NCBI GenBank assembly: GCA_963969595.1
Contig: OZ018410.1
Span: forward strand, 35,135,413 to 35,199,412
Direction: 5' to 3'
Source of the DNA: Neckera pumila
Taxonomy: Eukaryota; Streptophyta; Bryopsida; Hypnales; Neckeraceae
Length of the DNA stretch: 64,000 nt
A model generated the notes under the pieces. It was given only the letters and a program-made list of their open reading frames with translations, was not told the origin of the DNA and did no database searches. Shown one piece after another: positions 1 through 12,574 of the stretch; within the stretch, counting starts at the first letter, position 1, and every line of letters begins with the position of its first letter. The position numbers and the translations under genes were made by a program.

Positions 1-274
1 TAGACAAAAACATGATCTTTGAGAAAATAATTTAAAAAATAAAAAAAATAATTTTTTTACAATTTTTTTTCTACCTTGCAAGTTGTTTTTTTGACTTCGG
101 GTGACATAACTTTTGCTCCTAGGCACCGATTGAAAAAAATTATGTTTTTGAAAGCTAATGTGATTCCCTATCTTCAAAAACAGTTTCAAAAAATCAGCCC
201 AAAATTTTAGGTCATACGAACCTGCCTAAAATCTCAAGTGTCTCCCAAAGGGACTTTGGGCTTTTAGGGGTTAA
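1..274 (+). mobile_element. TTAA repeat, subfamily 2, right end (cut by window start)
   Basis: Ends with GGGCTTTTAGGGGTTAA at 258-274. From about 60 on it matches the right part of the complete copy at 32575-33513, including the conserved AGGCACCGATTGAAAAAA block and the TTTCAAAAAATCAG block. The left part lies outside the window. Confidence 0.7.
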
Positions 275-1689
275 AGAGCCAAGTGCAAATGCACCTAATA
301 CCAACACTAGGATCAAATGTTCAAATGTAGTACGTCATTGTAATCACATCTATTCACTTCCATAGATTTTCTGAGATTTTAGAGGTGATGGTTATGGGTA
401 CAATGATAGTTTTAGATGCGGCCACCTTAGATGAGGCTCCTAAAGCTTTCTCGATTTTGGGAATGCTTGTATTTTTCAAAATTGAAATACTTTGATTAAA
501 ATCCCAAACCCATTGCTTCAAGTGTAAATCATAAAGTTGGTTGTCATATCCTTATAATCTTTCTTAACCCTTATTGACCCAAGTGACTATTTTTTAGTTG
601 TTGCCCTTCTTTTCTGAGCTATACATTCTCAAATTTTGAGTTATTTTTTAATATAAATTAGTTTTAGAAAATAAATTGTATTATGAATGCAATGGCAGTA
701 GTTTCATCAAATTCCAAATTAGACTCCGCATTGTGGGTTTTTAAGAGTTTTGTGGTGTAATGTAGTATATGACTCATGTTTTTTTATTCAATTTGAACAT
801 GGACTAAAAAGTCAGCCAACCAATGCAATTGTTGCCCACCTCAAAAAAGGGTAGATCCAAAGAGCTCAAAACGAAGACAAGTGTATTTGTTCTCATTTTT
901 CTTACAAACACTACTTTCCATTTAGTGACCATTGTACATTGCAAAATAACCTCAATGTTGTAAAAAAATTTGATGAGCATTCTAAACTGTCTTGTCTTTC
1001 ACCGAGCACAAAAGGTCATCATTTCAAAATATTCTCACTAAGATATGCTCCTTCAAAGTACGTTGCCTTGTTTTTCTATTGACCCAATTAAAACTTCAAA
1101 CTTGAAATCTACTAAACTATGCACTCAAATAATCTAAATTTATTGAGTTTCTCACTCTCAATGTGAATGAAAAGATCTATAATAGTATTCTATCCGATCT
1201 TAAGAAAAAAATAAGCAAACAAATTGCTCAAGTTCTTGGTTTTGGCCCATGTTGAAAATACTTCCCCCTTTGGTTATGAGGGGTTAAACACATAAAATAA
1301 TGACTCTCAAACTATAGTTGTAGATTATGATCTAATAGATCATATCCATATGGCTAGATCAATTAGTATATAAACCAATATTTTTTAATAATATTTGAAG
1401 TCCAAAATTGAAAATTCCATCTAAAACTGATTGTAAATTGAATATTTGTGATTTTTACAAGAGTTTTTTCCTTCTAAGTTCAAACTATTAATTTCTAATC
1501 ATAATAATTTTTGAAGATTTTTATTTTTATTTTTATTCAAATCACTATTGAAGGGTCATTTCCAGAATTACAAAAGTTAATTTTTGAGGTTAGCCCTAGG
1601 AATACTTTCTGAATTATATAATGTCTACAAAGAAAAATCTTTAAAATCTATATTGTATAAATGTTAAAGAATATGCACAAGAATCTTCA
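275..1689. other. AT-rich intergenic DNA, nothing recognised
   Basis: No ORF above background and no terminal repeats or RNA gene that I could recognise. Confidence 0.5.
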
Positions 1690-2330
1690 AAAAATGCGTT
1701 TTTGTGTACTCAAAAGGTGTTTCAGTTCATCGATTTTTCAAAATTTAAACAACTGGGGGTGCTTTTCATAAGAAATTTTCAAAAAACGACCATTTTTTTG
1801 TATATTGCCCAAAATTGAAAATAAAATCTTTTTTTTTCTAAATTTCAACCATACAAAGTACAAAAGACTATTATAGAATGTGTGGAAAATATTTAGACTT
1901 GTCTAGTATACAATATGAGGTCAACTCACTTTGAGCCCTCTTGAAGTCAAATTTTCCACTTTTGATGAATTTGCATCTTTCTAACACTGAATTCTAAAGC
2001 TTGTTAGGTACAGTAAAGCAAAATCTCAAAAGCCAATATGAAGTCTAACTTCATCTGAGTGATCTTGCAATGTGAGGAAGTTAAGTGAATTAGCAATACA
2101 CCAGTCAATTTTTGGTGATTTTTATGTGGGAAAGTTTTCAAGAAATTTGAAATTACAAATTTTAAGACAATAGTGCTTGATGTTAAAAGGAAATAATTTT
2201 CTTAAAACTTGCCAGCAAGGTTAGTAGAATTTGACTCCCTCTTAGAATGAGATTTGTACGCCAAAAGTAGTTTGTTTTTCACAACTACATTGAATATCAT
2301 ATTAATTATCTAAATACCAAATTTTAAGTT
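1690..2330 (-). repeat. Fragment of the second (AAGTGTC) repeat family
   Basis: Matches the interior of the copy at 37709-38391 in the same order: the AAAATTGAAAATAAAATC block, the TTTCAACCATACAAAGTA block, then TTTGAGCCCTCTTGAAGTC and the run up to AAGCTTGTTAGGTAC. Both ends have decayed beyond recognition. Confidence 0.5.
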
Positions 2331-3333
2331 TTGATGCTGGTTTGTTAGCTCGTAATCTGTATTATTAGTCGTGACCAATTTTTTTAACCGATTGTGGGAG
2401 CTTCTATGTGTTTGGGACGTTGTATATAACTTTACATAGAATGTAGCATCTGAATATACATGCGCCAACTATTATAGAGTACTCCACATGGTGTTGTAGA
2501 GGATTGAGACAGTTTAGTGATTTAGGGGTTTTAGGTGATCGAGAAGAGGTGTATTTGGTTAGTTTTGGGGACTGGAGAAACATGCTTAAGGTTTGCAAAC
2601 TTTTGGTTTATTTTCAGGATTTGATTAATTGTTTTGAGATTGAATTGTTTGCTTCAAGTCTACATTTGATGGATCTTTTTGTTATTCTTTGCAAAGATTG
2701 ACTTTCTCCTTTTTTCATGGCCTCACCGAGGAGTGGACAAGAATGACTTGGACTATAAGTCGTCGTCTTTTTAAACTTTTACATTTTGAAATGTTTTTTT
2801 ATTTATTTTTGAACTATAAATTGGACTATAAATTGGAGCAAAAGGCCCTTTCAACTAATTCTGTTGGAGATCCATCCAAGTGACAACGGCATGAGAAGGG
2901 GGTATACATTTATGCCATGGACCTCCGCCACCATTGATTGTTTCATATGCCAAGAGTGTTTCATTTGATGTTGCCTATGAAGAGGTCTACGCATTAATGA
3001 AATGTGCCTTCGGATGTATTTTTGAGCACGGGACCAGGCACTCTATGAAGAGTATGAAATTGCTTCAACCTGGAAATTATAAGTTTATGGTCTTTCCTCG
3101 AAAAAGAGGTGGGTTTTCCTTTTGTCTTGCAGCTGAGGAGAAAGAGAATCCCAAGTTCCTTAGTTGCAAATCTTGGATTGTGAATGATAAAGTGAAACCT
3201 ATCATTCAAATTCCAGTAGAGTTGGTGATCAATTTGGCGTGCTACCTCGAGTTAGTCATTCTTAGAAGGCAATGTTGTCCATCCTGACGTGACATTGGCT
3301 TTTCACCTCAGGATGTCCGTCAGCGACGGTCCA
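2331..3333. other. Unassigned stretch with short open frames
   Basis: Somewhat less AT-rich than its surroundings. It contains a 117-codon plus-strand frame at 2934-3287 and shorter ones at 2504-2701 and 2689-2883. None resembles a family I know, and no splice pattern joins them. It may be a decayed gene or retroelement. Confidence 0.25.
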
Positions 3334-3391
3334 AATATATATATATATATATATATATATTTTTATTTTTATTTTTTTTTTGGGGGGGGGG
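3334..3391. repeat. (AT)n microsatellite followed by T-run and G-run
   Basis: About 14 AT units (3334-3361), then a T-rich stretch, then ten consecutive G at about 3382-3391. Confidence 0.9.
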
Positions 3392-3509
3392 AGACGAACT
3401 AGCTGTCGACGGGATGGACTAGTTGTCGACATGGACGGATCCTAATCAAATTATTTTGAACAATATGGCTTTTGATCATGCATTCAATTGGATTTATTTT
3501 TTCAAGTTA

Positions 3510-4082
3510 CTCCCTTTGTCCCATTACTAACCTCCAAAAAGCTTCCAAACAAGGAATTAATTACAATTTTATTCTTTTTGCTAGTGATACAAGCATTCAA
3601 AAACTAGTAATCCATCCTTTAGCTCTATGCAGAATCTCCAGCTTAGGCGCCATCATCTAGGCACCCAAAATCCATGCAAAAACTACCATTTTTGAGCATA
3701 ATTTGTAAATGCTGCTAGCTCCATCATTTTTTATGCTTTAAAGGTTGGTGGCAACAATGGGATATTAGAAATATGTGCCCCAACCTAAACACCTGCAACA
3801 AAAAAATCTAAACCACTTCATGAACAAATCTTCATAGCTCCTAAGTGGTCACCAAATACATTGTCAATACTGTTGTCTCAGGAGCACAACAAATACAAGG
3901 TGTTTCATATGGGCAAGACCGAGCAATCTAGGAGAAGAATCCTCCCTGACCGCTTGACTTGCCCTCACACAAGGTTGCCCAGCTCAGCCAAAATTTATTC
4001 AACAATCAAAATTAGGAAATGGAGCTTTTTAGTGGGACAAGAATTTTGCCTAATTTGGGATTTTTTAGTGGGACAGAGGGAA
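3510..4082. mobile_element. Stowaway-like (Tc1/mariner) MITE, about 570 bp
   Basis: The left end CTCCCTTTGTCCCATTA follows TA at 3508-3509. The right end read inward is TTCCCTCTGTCCCACTA, followed by TA at 4083-4084. CTCCCTCYGTCCCA with a TA duplication is the known Stowaway signature. The interior from about 3950 is repeated at 23407-23548, which supports a mobile family. Confidence 0.6.
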
Positions 4083-4135
4083 TATTAGGAAGCCACTTAA
4101 TATTCCCACCTTGTGTCATGATTGAAAACATTTGC

Positions 4136-4795
4136 TAATCCTAAAGGACCAAGTGTCTATTCAAGACACTTGAAAATTTGAGTAGAATTCTACAAAATTA
4201 GTTTTGATTGGATGTTCATATAATTTTGACACAAGGTGTGAACATGTACTCCATTTGTAGTAATGTAATTTTTTTTAATTAACTGCACCAATCCAAAATT
4301 ATGTTGCCTAGAAAAATTTGGGCAACTAGGGCAATTTGGGCATCTTTGGCTAAAAACCTCATTAGCTTTTGAAATTTGGTAGGTATGTAATTAATAAAAT
4401 ATGGCATACAATTTTTATTTTTTGAAATTTTATTTTTCAAATTACATTCTAAGAGGAGACAAAATTTTATTAGCTATGTGGATTTGGTTTTAAGAAAAAA
4501 CATTTTCTTCTAACTTCAAGCCTTATTATCTTGCATTTTGTGAAGTCAAAGTTCTCAAAAAAACTCCATACTTTTTGAATTTTTATCTTACACTTTCATT
4601 ATTTGTATTTCAAATAAAAAATTTCCTTATTGCATAAGCAATCATCAAAATTGACTCCTAGTATATTGCCAATTCACTCAACCTCTAGCATTGCAAGGTG
4701 ATTTAATGTAATACTCCATATTTGCTTTTGAATTTTTTTATAAATGAATCTAGCATCATATGCTTATAAAAATTCAATTTAAACACTTATATTTG
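4136..4795 (+). repeat. Second repeat family (AAGTGTC family), left part
   Basis: Begins with CTAATCCTAAAGGACCAAG, then a short hairpin AAGTGTCTATTCAAGACACTT (two halves around 4150-4170). It follows the complete copy 38980-39873 through TTGGATGTTCA, GGGCAATTTGGGCATCTTTG and the CATCATATGCTTAT block, after which similarity stops. Confidence 0.6.
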
Positions 4796-5488
4796 TAATT
4801 GATACGGTTAAAGTTTTGAACATTTCTTTTAGACAATTTCATACTAATCTAGTGCAAGATTCTATGATTGGGTATGAAAAAAAAAAGGATATTTAATTTT
4901 TTTGTTCGCACTGAAAATTATAGTTTCAATTACAAAGAAATGACCTTTGGTTAAAGACCAATGAATAGTTAAAACTTCTAAATTCCCAAAATTGTTGAGA
5001 TACACTATTAAATGCAACTTTTTAAAAGAATATAATGATGGCTTTCAAATAGAAGCTGTAAAATATGATCTGTAGTTCATATTCATATAGTTATATCAAG
5101 TACTTGAATTACCTATGTTTTTCTATAACATTTTAGACCAAAATTTGAATTTTTTTTCTATAATTGATTATAGATGGAATAATTGTAATTTTTCATAATA
5201 ATTTTTTTGAAATTCAAAATTTTGAGTTTTAACTATGATAATGTTTGGAAAGTTTTATTTTATCTAATTATTAATATTGTTTTTGGAAGATCATTTTTTG
5301 AATTGAAAAAATAATTTATTGAAGTTAGAAGTTTTTATATCCCTTGAACTATCAAAGATTTTAAAAATAAATTTGTGAAAATTTATACAATACAAATGTA
5401 AAAGAACTATATTTATGAGCTTGATGGAATATTTGCAAGTAAGATATCAAATATGATACAAGGGGTCCTGCATAGAATTCTTCACTTG

Positions 5489-5494
<6 letters not shown>
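4796..5494. other. AT-rich intergenic DNA, nothing recognised
   Basis: No gene, terminal repeat or simple repeat that stands out. Confidence 0.45.

Positions 5495-5557
<63 letters not shown>
5495..5557. repeat. (TA)n microsatellite, about 31 units
   Basis: Uninterrupted alternating TA over 63 bases. Confidence 0.97.
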
Positions 5558-5559
<2 letters not shown>

Positions 5560-7500
5560 TGCAAATGTAAATTGCACTACATAGTACATGAAAAAGGAGA
5601 AGGCATCTTGATGACCATCTTCTCCAACTCTGCCAAACAGATTCTCTATTTTGAAAAATTATTTGAAAGGTTGGAACTTATTGGAAAAAATATTGTGAAG
5701 GAACTTAAAGCTTTGTACACAATATACATAACCACTAAAGAAGACAATGAAAATGGCATGGAATAAAAAATTACAGAAAAAACTCCCAAGCACATCAATA
5801 AGACACTACAAATCTAATATGACAATGTAACAAAAAGATGCATGCAACCCTATGCTTGGCTCTCCTTCTTGTCAAAAATCCACATCTATTGATTAGGAAT
5901 GAGAAAATTTGAAATTCCCCTACTGAAAACCCTAGTTGTTGGTTAAGTTTTTTTTTGGAAAACCTCCGTTATTTTGAACTGTAGCCGTCAAATTGGAAGG
6001 GGAAAAATTTGAAACCCTCTTTCTTATTGTTGAGCTTCAAGAACAAAAAATGTTAATGCGGATATTTATATTGATGTGATTACCTGATACTAATACAAAT
6101 ATTATATATGGAATACATACAAATATTGTGTATGAAATATTAATATGGCATGATGTATAAATATGGGTTTTGATATGGGATAAAAAACATGTGTATTGTT
6201 TTTGAATATATGTACAAAATATTGACAATATATGGATATGTGCACTATAATGATATCCCATATTGATTGCAGTTTGAACAATTTCTCAAAAAATATAAAT
6301 ATGTAGAGGGGGTGGGTTATCAATTATTTTACAAGTGAGTGAGTTTGTCGCAATAAATTCAAAAGACACACATATGTATTTGCAACTTTTATCACCTCAA
6401 ATTATAACTAAGCATAGTAATTATTATATGGCAAGATTTATTTTTATTGGATCACATTAGCAAATTGAAAGGGGAAAATTCAATTTATCATGTATTCCAT
6501 GGAGTACTATTTGGACACTAAGGTAGAAGATTCTATTTATGCTATATAACTAAATGCTCCACATTGTGGCCAATATGTATGAATTGAGTACATTTGAGAG
6601 TTTGAAATGTACACCACAAATATATGGTAGCACTAATTTTGTAGCTTTGAATTGTAGCAAAAGTAGAAACTCCTACTATAATTTACATGAATAAATTATG
6701 AATTTTCAATTAAACCACCAATAATAGGTGTATCATAAATTGACACTAGGTTTTAATGTGTTAAAAACTAATACCATTGTTGCGATGCAAATTTGTCCAT
6801 TATATAATATATCTGTTTTTATTGATTTTATTTTATTATAAATACAATATTAAAAGGAAATGAATAAGAAAAATGGGGAGGGATTGTGGTGAGAATCACA
6901 ATTTTAATTGGCTTGTTATCCTATCTCGGATATACTACACCCTTGTCACAGTTCAAGAAGGTCGATAGTAGATTGATTGTACAGTTTTCTTGCACACTCT
7001 CACTAACAGTGCCAAGTTGCAAGCTGCTTGTATTATTGTAGGAGTCTAGTCGAGTTTGAACTTGGACCAGTCACTTGTGACTTCAAGATTTTATCTAACC
7101 AACTAAATCCTTGACTTTGTGATTTGCTTTTGTTTCCACAGAGAATTATAGCCTCCATTTGATGAATGTTAAATCCTATTTTCTTGAAACTTCTTACTTT
7201 GAATAGTTTTCATGCTTATTAGAAATTGATTGAGTTACTAGAAGGAAAAAGAAAGCTTGTTTTACCTTCCTTGTTGTTCTTTGAGGTTTTGTAGTCAAAG
7301 AAAAGATATGGTTTGGTTATAGGGGAGTAAAGAAGGTAGTCAATTAGCTTTGAGGTGCCTATGTGACCAAAGTGTGGGCTATTTGTCTCCCTTGAGGTTG
7401 GATAAGGGGAGGCCCTTCTTCTTCTTTCCCTCATAGTATTTTTGAGTGTCGCATGTTTGTTTATGTTTTGGTCTTATATATATTTAGAAATGAAATAAAA
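5558..7500. other. AT-rich intergenic DNA, nothing recognised
   Basis: Only short background open frames. No family signature seen. Confidence 0.4.
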
Positions 7501-7599
7501 TTTTGTGAGCATGTTTTTCTTTCTATTGTAATTGTAAATATGTATTATGCTCTTCATTTGAAGTTGTGGTGTGAAAGTTATGCTTGATGGAGTAATGAA

Positions 7600-7968
7600 G
7601 GGTTAGCTGCAAACTTGATTTGAAGGCAGTAACTTTGAAAGCTTGTAGAAGTTTGGTTCTAGTGTTTTTTATTTTAAGATTTAGGTGAGTAGTGTAGAAA
7701 GGTTTTAGCTTTATGTGAAGTCATAGAATTATTGGTGACGAATTGATACAAGGAAGTTATGAAGTTAGGTATAGGAGAGTGGAATCAGATCCTTCCCAAA
7801 ATGGGGAGGTCCAATTAGCCTTCATATTTGTTGGTGTTGCTATGTTTCTGGTTGGTGCTTCGTTTTGTAAAATTTAAGAAATTATTGCCGGAGACAGTCT
7901 CCCCTGGTTCATTGTATTGTTTTCCACTTATCAATGGAAATTGTCCATGTGCTTAAAAAAAATTAGGT
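7600..7968 (+). mobile_element. Possible LINE 3' end
   Basis: The stretch 7880-7968 (a CCGGAGACAGTCTCCCCTGG block, then TTGTATTG, CACTTATCAATGGAAATTG and an A-run) resembles the 3' tails of plant non-LTR retrotransposons, which commonly end with a TATCAATGAAA-like phrase before poly(A). No reverse transcriptase frame remains upstream. This is pattern resemblance only. Confidence 0.3.
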
Positions 7969-9557
7969 GTAGGAGGATGTAGAGCTGTTGCTAAATCTAG
8001 GACTTTGGGAAAGTTCCAATTTTGACAAAGCATAAAACAATTTTTTAGCTTCTAAAGCTAAGTTTTTGGGATGATGTAAGTGATGCAATTATATTTTTAA
8101 AAAGCTAAGTTTTTTTAACCAAATGAAAGATAAGTTACTAGAATTTGATTGAAAATTAGTTTGTTTATTAATCAATTTTTTTCACTTATTCACAAGTCAT
8201 TCAAATTCTAACATATCATTAAATAACTTCAATTGTAGAATGAATATAAAAATGTGTTCAAATGTTCAATTATGTGTTCTAGAATTATTTGAACACATAT
8301 TTTGAAATGTTCAATACGTGTTCCAGAATTATTTGATATTCCATTTTTTGTTATAGACCAATTTTAAAATTGATTTATTTGGTTAATTTAAAATTAATAT
8401 TTATTTATAGAATACACACATAAATAAATCAATGAATCCTATAAAGGTTAGAAAATGAATGAATGCAAATATATTCAAGCACATAGAGTCTTGATATTTC
8501 ATCCATCTAATTGTTGTAGATTCTTATGCTTTTTTTCTAATATTTGTATACAATAGGTTTTTTCAAAGCTTTGATTAAAAATACTTTGTCCTACAAAAGA
8601 TACAAATATAATTTACCTCAAGAAATAACTTCTTCCCTCAAAAATGACTCTTCAAAATGACTTGAATTTATAAATTAAACTTAAGTATTTCAAAAATCAA
8701 CATAATTCAACTTAATGTTTTGAATTTAGAGAAAAAAACTCATATAAAGATTACAAATATTCAATCTACGATGATTTGAGAATGAAATCTCAGTGTGTTG
8801 TTTAGAGTTTTATTGATAAATATTGGTTAGTAGAGAACTAGATCCAAACATATGGTTACTAATAAAACGTTCTTCTAAACTGTATTTTATAATACATCTA
8901 AGTTACAATTCTAGAAATTTGAACTACTTCTTGGTTTGTAAGGGTTATACTAATTTATTCTTTTATGAACATGAATACTCAACACATTTCATTGCAAGTA
9001 TAAATTTTTTGTCCATATCTAATTTCAAATAAATTGTACGCTTGAATTTAATTTCTAGATTTCTAAGGCATTTTGAAACTCAAACATCTTTAAAAAATCT
9101 CTTTTCCAAAGGTATGCTACAATTTTCATCCTTTTGTGATCTTTTGATAGAATTAGCTATAAGATCTTTTAGTTAATTTATTGACTTATTCATGGATGTT
9201 TCCTAAATTTTCCATTGACTGGAAGGTAATAATGCTTGAACTTCTAAAATAAGTTTTTGAATCCTTTATAATGTTTAATTTCATCATGCAAACAATTCTT
9301 TTTTCCAAAATATTACCAAATAATTCTGGAACACATATTTTGGCCTATGTGGAAAACAAGTTGCCTCTTTGACAATTTTTTGTGTTCATAAATTCATGAT
9401 AGAGTATGAGGATAGGATGGAATAGAGAAAACTATTCATTGGCAAGAGGCAATTTCTCGGTGACATCACCAACTACCTTCTATCCCTCTCCCTTGAACAA
9501 ATGAGGTAGTCATTCCTAACTTCTACATTTGAATTGAGGGAACTCAAAAGGCAAAGA
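7969..9557. other. AT-rich intergenic DNA, nothing recognised
   Basis: No supported gene or repeat end. Confidence 0.4.
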
Positions 9558-10281
9558 AATCAAAATATTCAACAACTATCTCACATAGCTTCAAAAGCCA
9601 TTTTTTTCTTGTGTCCACACATGAAAAGACAAGATCTTCATACAAGTGAGGTGGTATGAGGTAGAACAACCCATGCAGCGTATGTAAATGAGGATCAATA
9701 AGAACTCAACTACTTGTAGTTAAGTCAACAATAGAAATTGTATTCAAAGTAGGATTTCAGACTTCATTTTGGCGCATTAGAATAAGCTTTTTCCAAAAAG
9801 AAATTATTCAAAAAAGTTGTAAAAATCAAGCTAGCTTTCATTTGCAAAAATCCATTTGAGATTTTAAGCCCCTTATCAAAAGTTATGGATAAAGTTCAAA
9901 GAAGATGTTTGAAAATGTTAAAGACAAAGTCCCTTCCAATCTTTCTTTGAACTTTATCCATAACTTTTGATAAGGGGCTTAAAATCTCAAATGGATTTTT
10001 GCAAATGAAAGCTAGCTTGATTTTACAACTTTTTTTAGTCCAAGGTTTTTTGAGAAAACTTATTCTTCTATGTCAAAATGAAGTCTAAAATTCTACGTTG
10101 AATATAATTTTTGCTTTTGACTTTGAGAGGTTGAGCTCTTACTATGCCCAATTTACTTATCCAACATGAGTTGTTTTACCTCCTACCACCCACTTGTATA
10201 AATAGCTTGTCTTCTCATTACTATACACATGAAATGAGTGGCTTTTGAAGCTATGTAAGGGAGTTGCCAAATATTTTGATT
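9558..10281. mobile_element. Fold-back (long hairpin) element 1, 724 bp
   Basis: Two arms of about 345 bp face each other around a loop of about 38 bp near 9904-9942. The inner 90 bp are almost perfectly complementary (AAGCCCCTTATCAAAAGTTA pairs with its complement near 9961-9980). Outer parts still pair clearly, for example AATCAAAATATT at 9558 with AATATTTTGATT ending at 10281, and ACATAGCTTCAAAAGCCA with its complement near 10232-10248. No protein is encoded. A related element lies at 18568-19205. Confidence 0.85.
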
Positions 10282-12574
10282 GCATTGAATTTGATGCTAG
10301 TTTTTCTTAAAATTATATTTCAAAGAATAAGGGAATATTTTCATGCACAAGGGAAATGTGGGCATAAATCAACTTCAGAGGATATGGCATGCAGCTTGGC
10401 CTAGTATGTGCTAAAGTTATTCAATGTCAATGCTCCATGGATGAATATGGCATAGTAGACCTTGACCCGGCCTCCTCCCATGTCGGGCCGTCTAATATGT
10501 CCAACTGCCTTTCAGTTCAGCTTGGGTATTTTAAGGCATAGATTAATCAATCTTGCAAAATCCCCAAATTTTGGGCAATTTTTCCCCTCACCTCTAGGGC
10601 TAGCTAAAACTTAGAACTTCATTGTTAACATTTTAAAGAGATTATTGTATGTGCAAGCTAGCAATTGTTGTAAAAACGGCTTTGGGTATGAGAGTTTTCA
10701 CGAAGCTAGTTATCTACAAGAATTTATTGATACGTGTTCCTCAATTTGAAATGTTATGAAATTTTTTGAACATATATCCAACTTTGTCACAAAAAGCAAT
10801 TAAAAGAATTAAAGTAAAAATGTAAAATTAACTTTTGCAAAAGCCTCCCCAAATTAGAGTTGTAGCAATTGCCAAAAAATTTAGATACCTCCAAAAAACA
10901 TTTTTTTCCCACTTCAAATACTATAATCCTGCCATCTATGCAATCAAAACCTCCCATTTTTTTTACTATAATAGTATAATGTAATGAAATAGTTTACCAC
11001 TAGATCTTATAATAAGATGCACCAGGGTCATTTGTAATATTTTTTGGCCTCTGCCATCAAACGAATCCATTTTGAGCATTCTTTGGTGAAATATAGTCAA
11101 AGAATTTTTAAGGGACCAAATTCCAAATGTAAAATGTCGTAGACAAAATACTAATGACTAATAACACCAATTGTAAAATACTAGACAAAACACTAACAAC
11201 TTTATTGTTATGTGGCTTCAAATGAGTGATTTTGTACAAATTGTCTCGAATTCTCTATCTACTAAGGCATAAATCATTATCAATGTCAAGGCCGTTAGTG
11301 GATGAATTGTGAAATATATGAAAACAATTGATTGATTTTCTTGAATTAATATTTAACAATCTATAAAAAATATAAAAAATTTCATTAATGAAAAGTCTAA
11401 ATTTTAAACTTAAAATTTCTACTTTTACAAAATCAAAGTTCTAAAAACTAAGAAATTGAAGTTTGTATTAATTTCTATATTTTAAGATTTATGATTGGTT
11501 TAACATGGTAGTTCAAGAATCATAGAGCTTAGTTTTCAATCAAAATATGCATAACAATCTTTTAAACAAAATATTTAATGAAAAAATAAGAAAATAAAAA
11601 TTCAAAAATCAAACCAATTAGTGAGTTTAAATACTGAAAAATTTAGAATTTAGAATTTGAAGTTTAAATTTTTTTTAATTATATCATAAGCTGCCATAAG
11701 AGGTGTAAAGAAGAGCTAATCTTCAATTATCTTACTTTTTCCAATAATGAGTGTTAATGTCTATTATAATATGAGATAGATTCAATATTTATATTTCTTA
11801 ATGATAATTTTTTGTAAAATGAATATAAAGTATTTAATAGTTCAACATTCAAATAACCAAATTGAATTACCTCAATTGATTGTCAAAGTCTATAAAATCT
11901 ATAATTTGAACTTTCTGAATTTCATCATTGAATGTATATTTTTTTTTCTATTTCTAAATAGTATATCAATTATTGTTTCCAAAATTGGAAATTATCCTAT
12001 GTGTTAAAACATTTCAATTTATAAAATATATAGTAATCTTTGAAATAAATTGTATATTTTTAAGATCATTATATATAGTAGATGCGTGAACCAATACACT
12101 CAACCAATTTTGAATTATCATTTTTTCATCTGTAAGTGCAATCTTATTTTTGAAAAATAATTTTTATAAGGTCTTTTATAAATAGTATAGCGTACAATAT
12201 TTAGAGATGATTCCACCATAATACCTTGGCCATACTAATATTTATAGATTGTCAACATCTAATATCAAAATGGATGTCATAAGTTTAAAAATTATCACCC
12301 TAAACTCTGTTAAAACAGTAGTAGTTTGATAATATATGAATGAAGTACTACGCATATTTTAAGAAGAAATATAATTTGGTGAAAAATGTTACAAAAAATC
12401 TAATCTTTCATATTTCCTAGGCATATTTTAAGATCAATGTAAAATATCTTAGAAATAAACTACACAATTTTGAAATAATTTTTTTTGTAAGATATAACAT
12501 TGTCTAATTATAGAAATCATAAGGCATACAAATTATACAAAGATTCTCTACCTTTACATTACTAATATGACCTC
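10282..12574. other. AT-rich intergenic DNA, nothing recognised
   Basis: Short background ORFs only (for example 11801-12007). A small GC-rich patch at 10461-10500 has no recognised identity. Confidence 0.4.

Noticed and set aside
2934..3287. 117-codon plus-strand open frame as a gene
   Set aside because: No recognisable domain, no partner exons, and it lies among repeat relics. Kept only as part of an unassigned stretch.
3453..3620. LINE reverse transcriptase traces (AFDHAFNWIYFFKL, then FILFASDT)
   Set aside because: Suggestive of the AFD-W and FADDT motifs, but the second lies inside the Stowaway-like MITE and the catalytic Asp pair is absent. Too weak to annotate.
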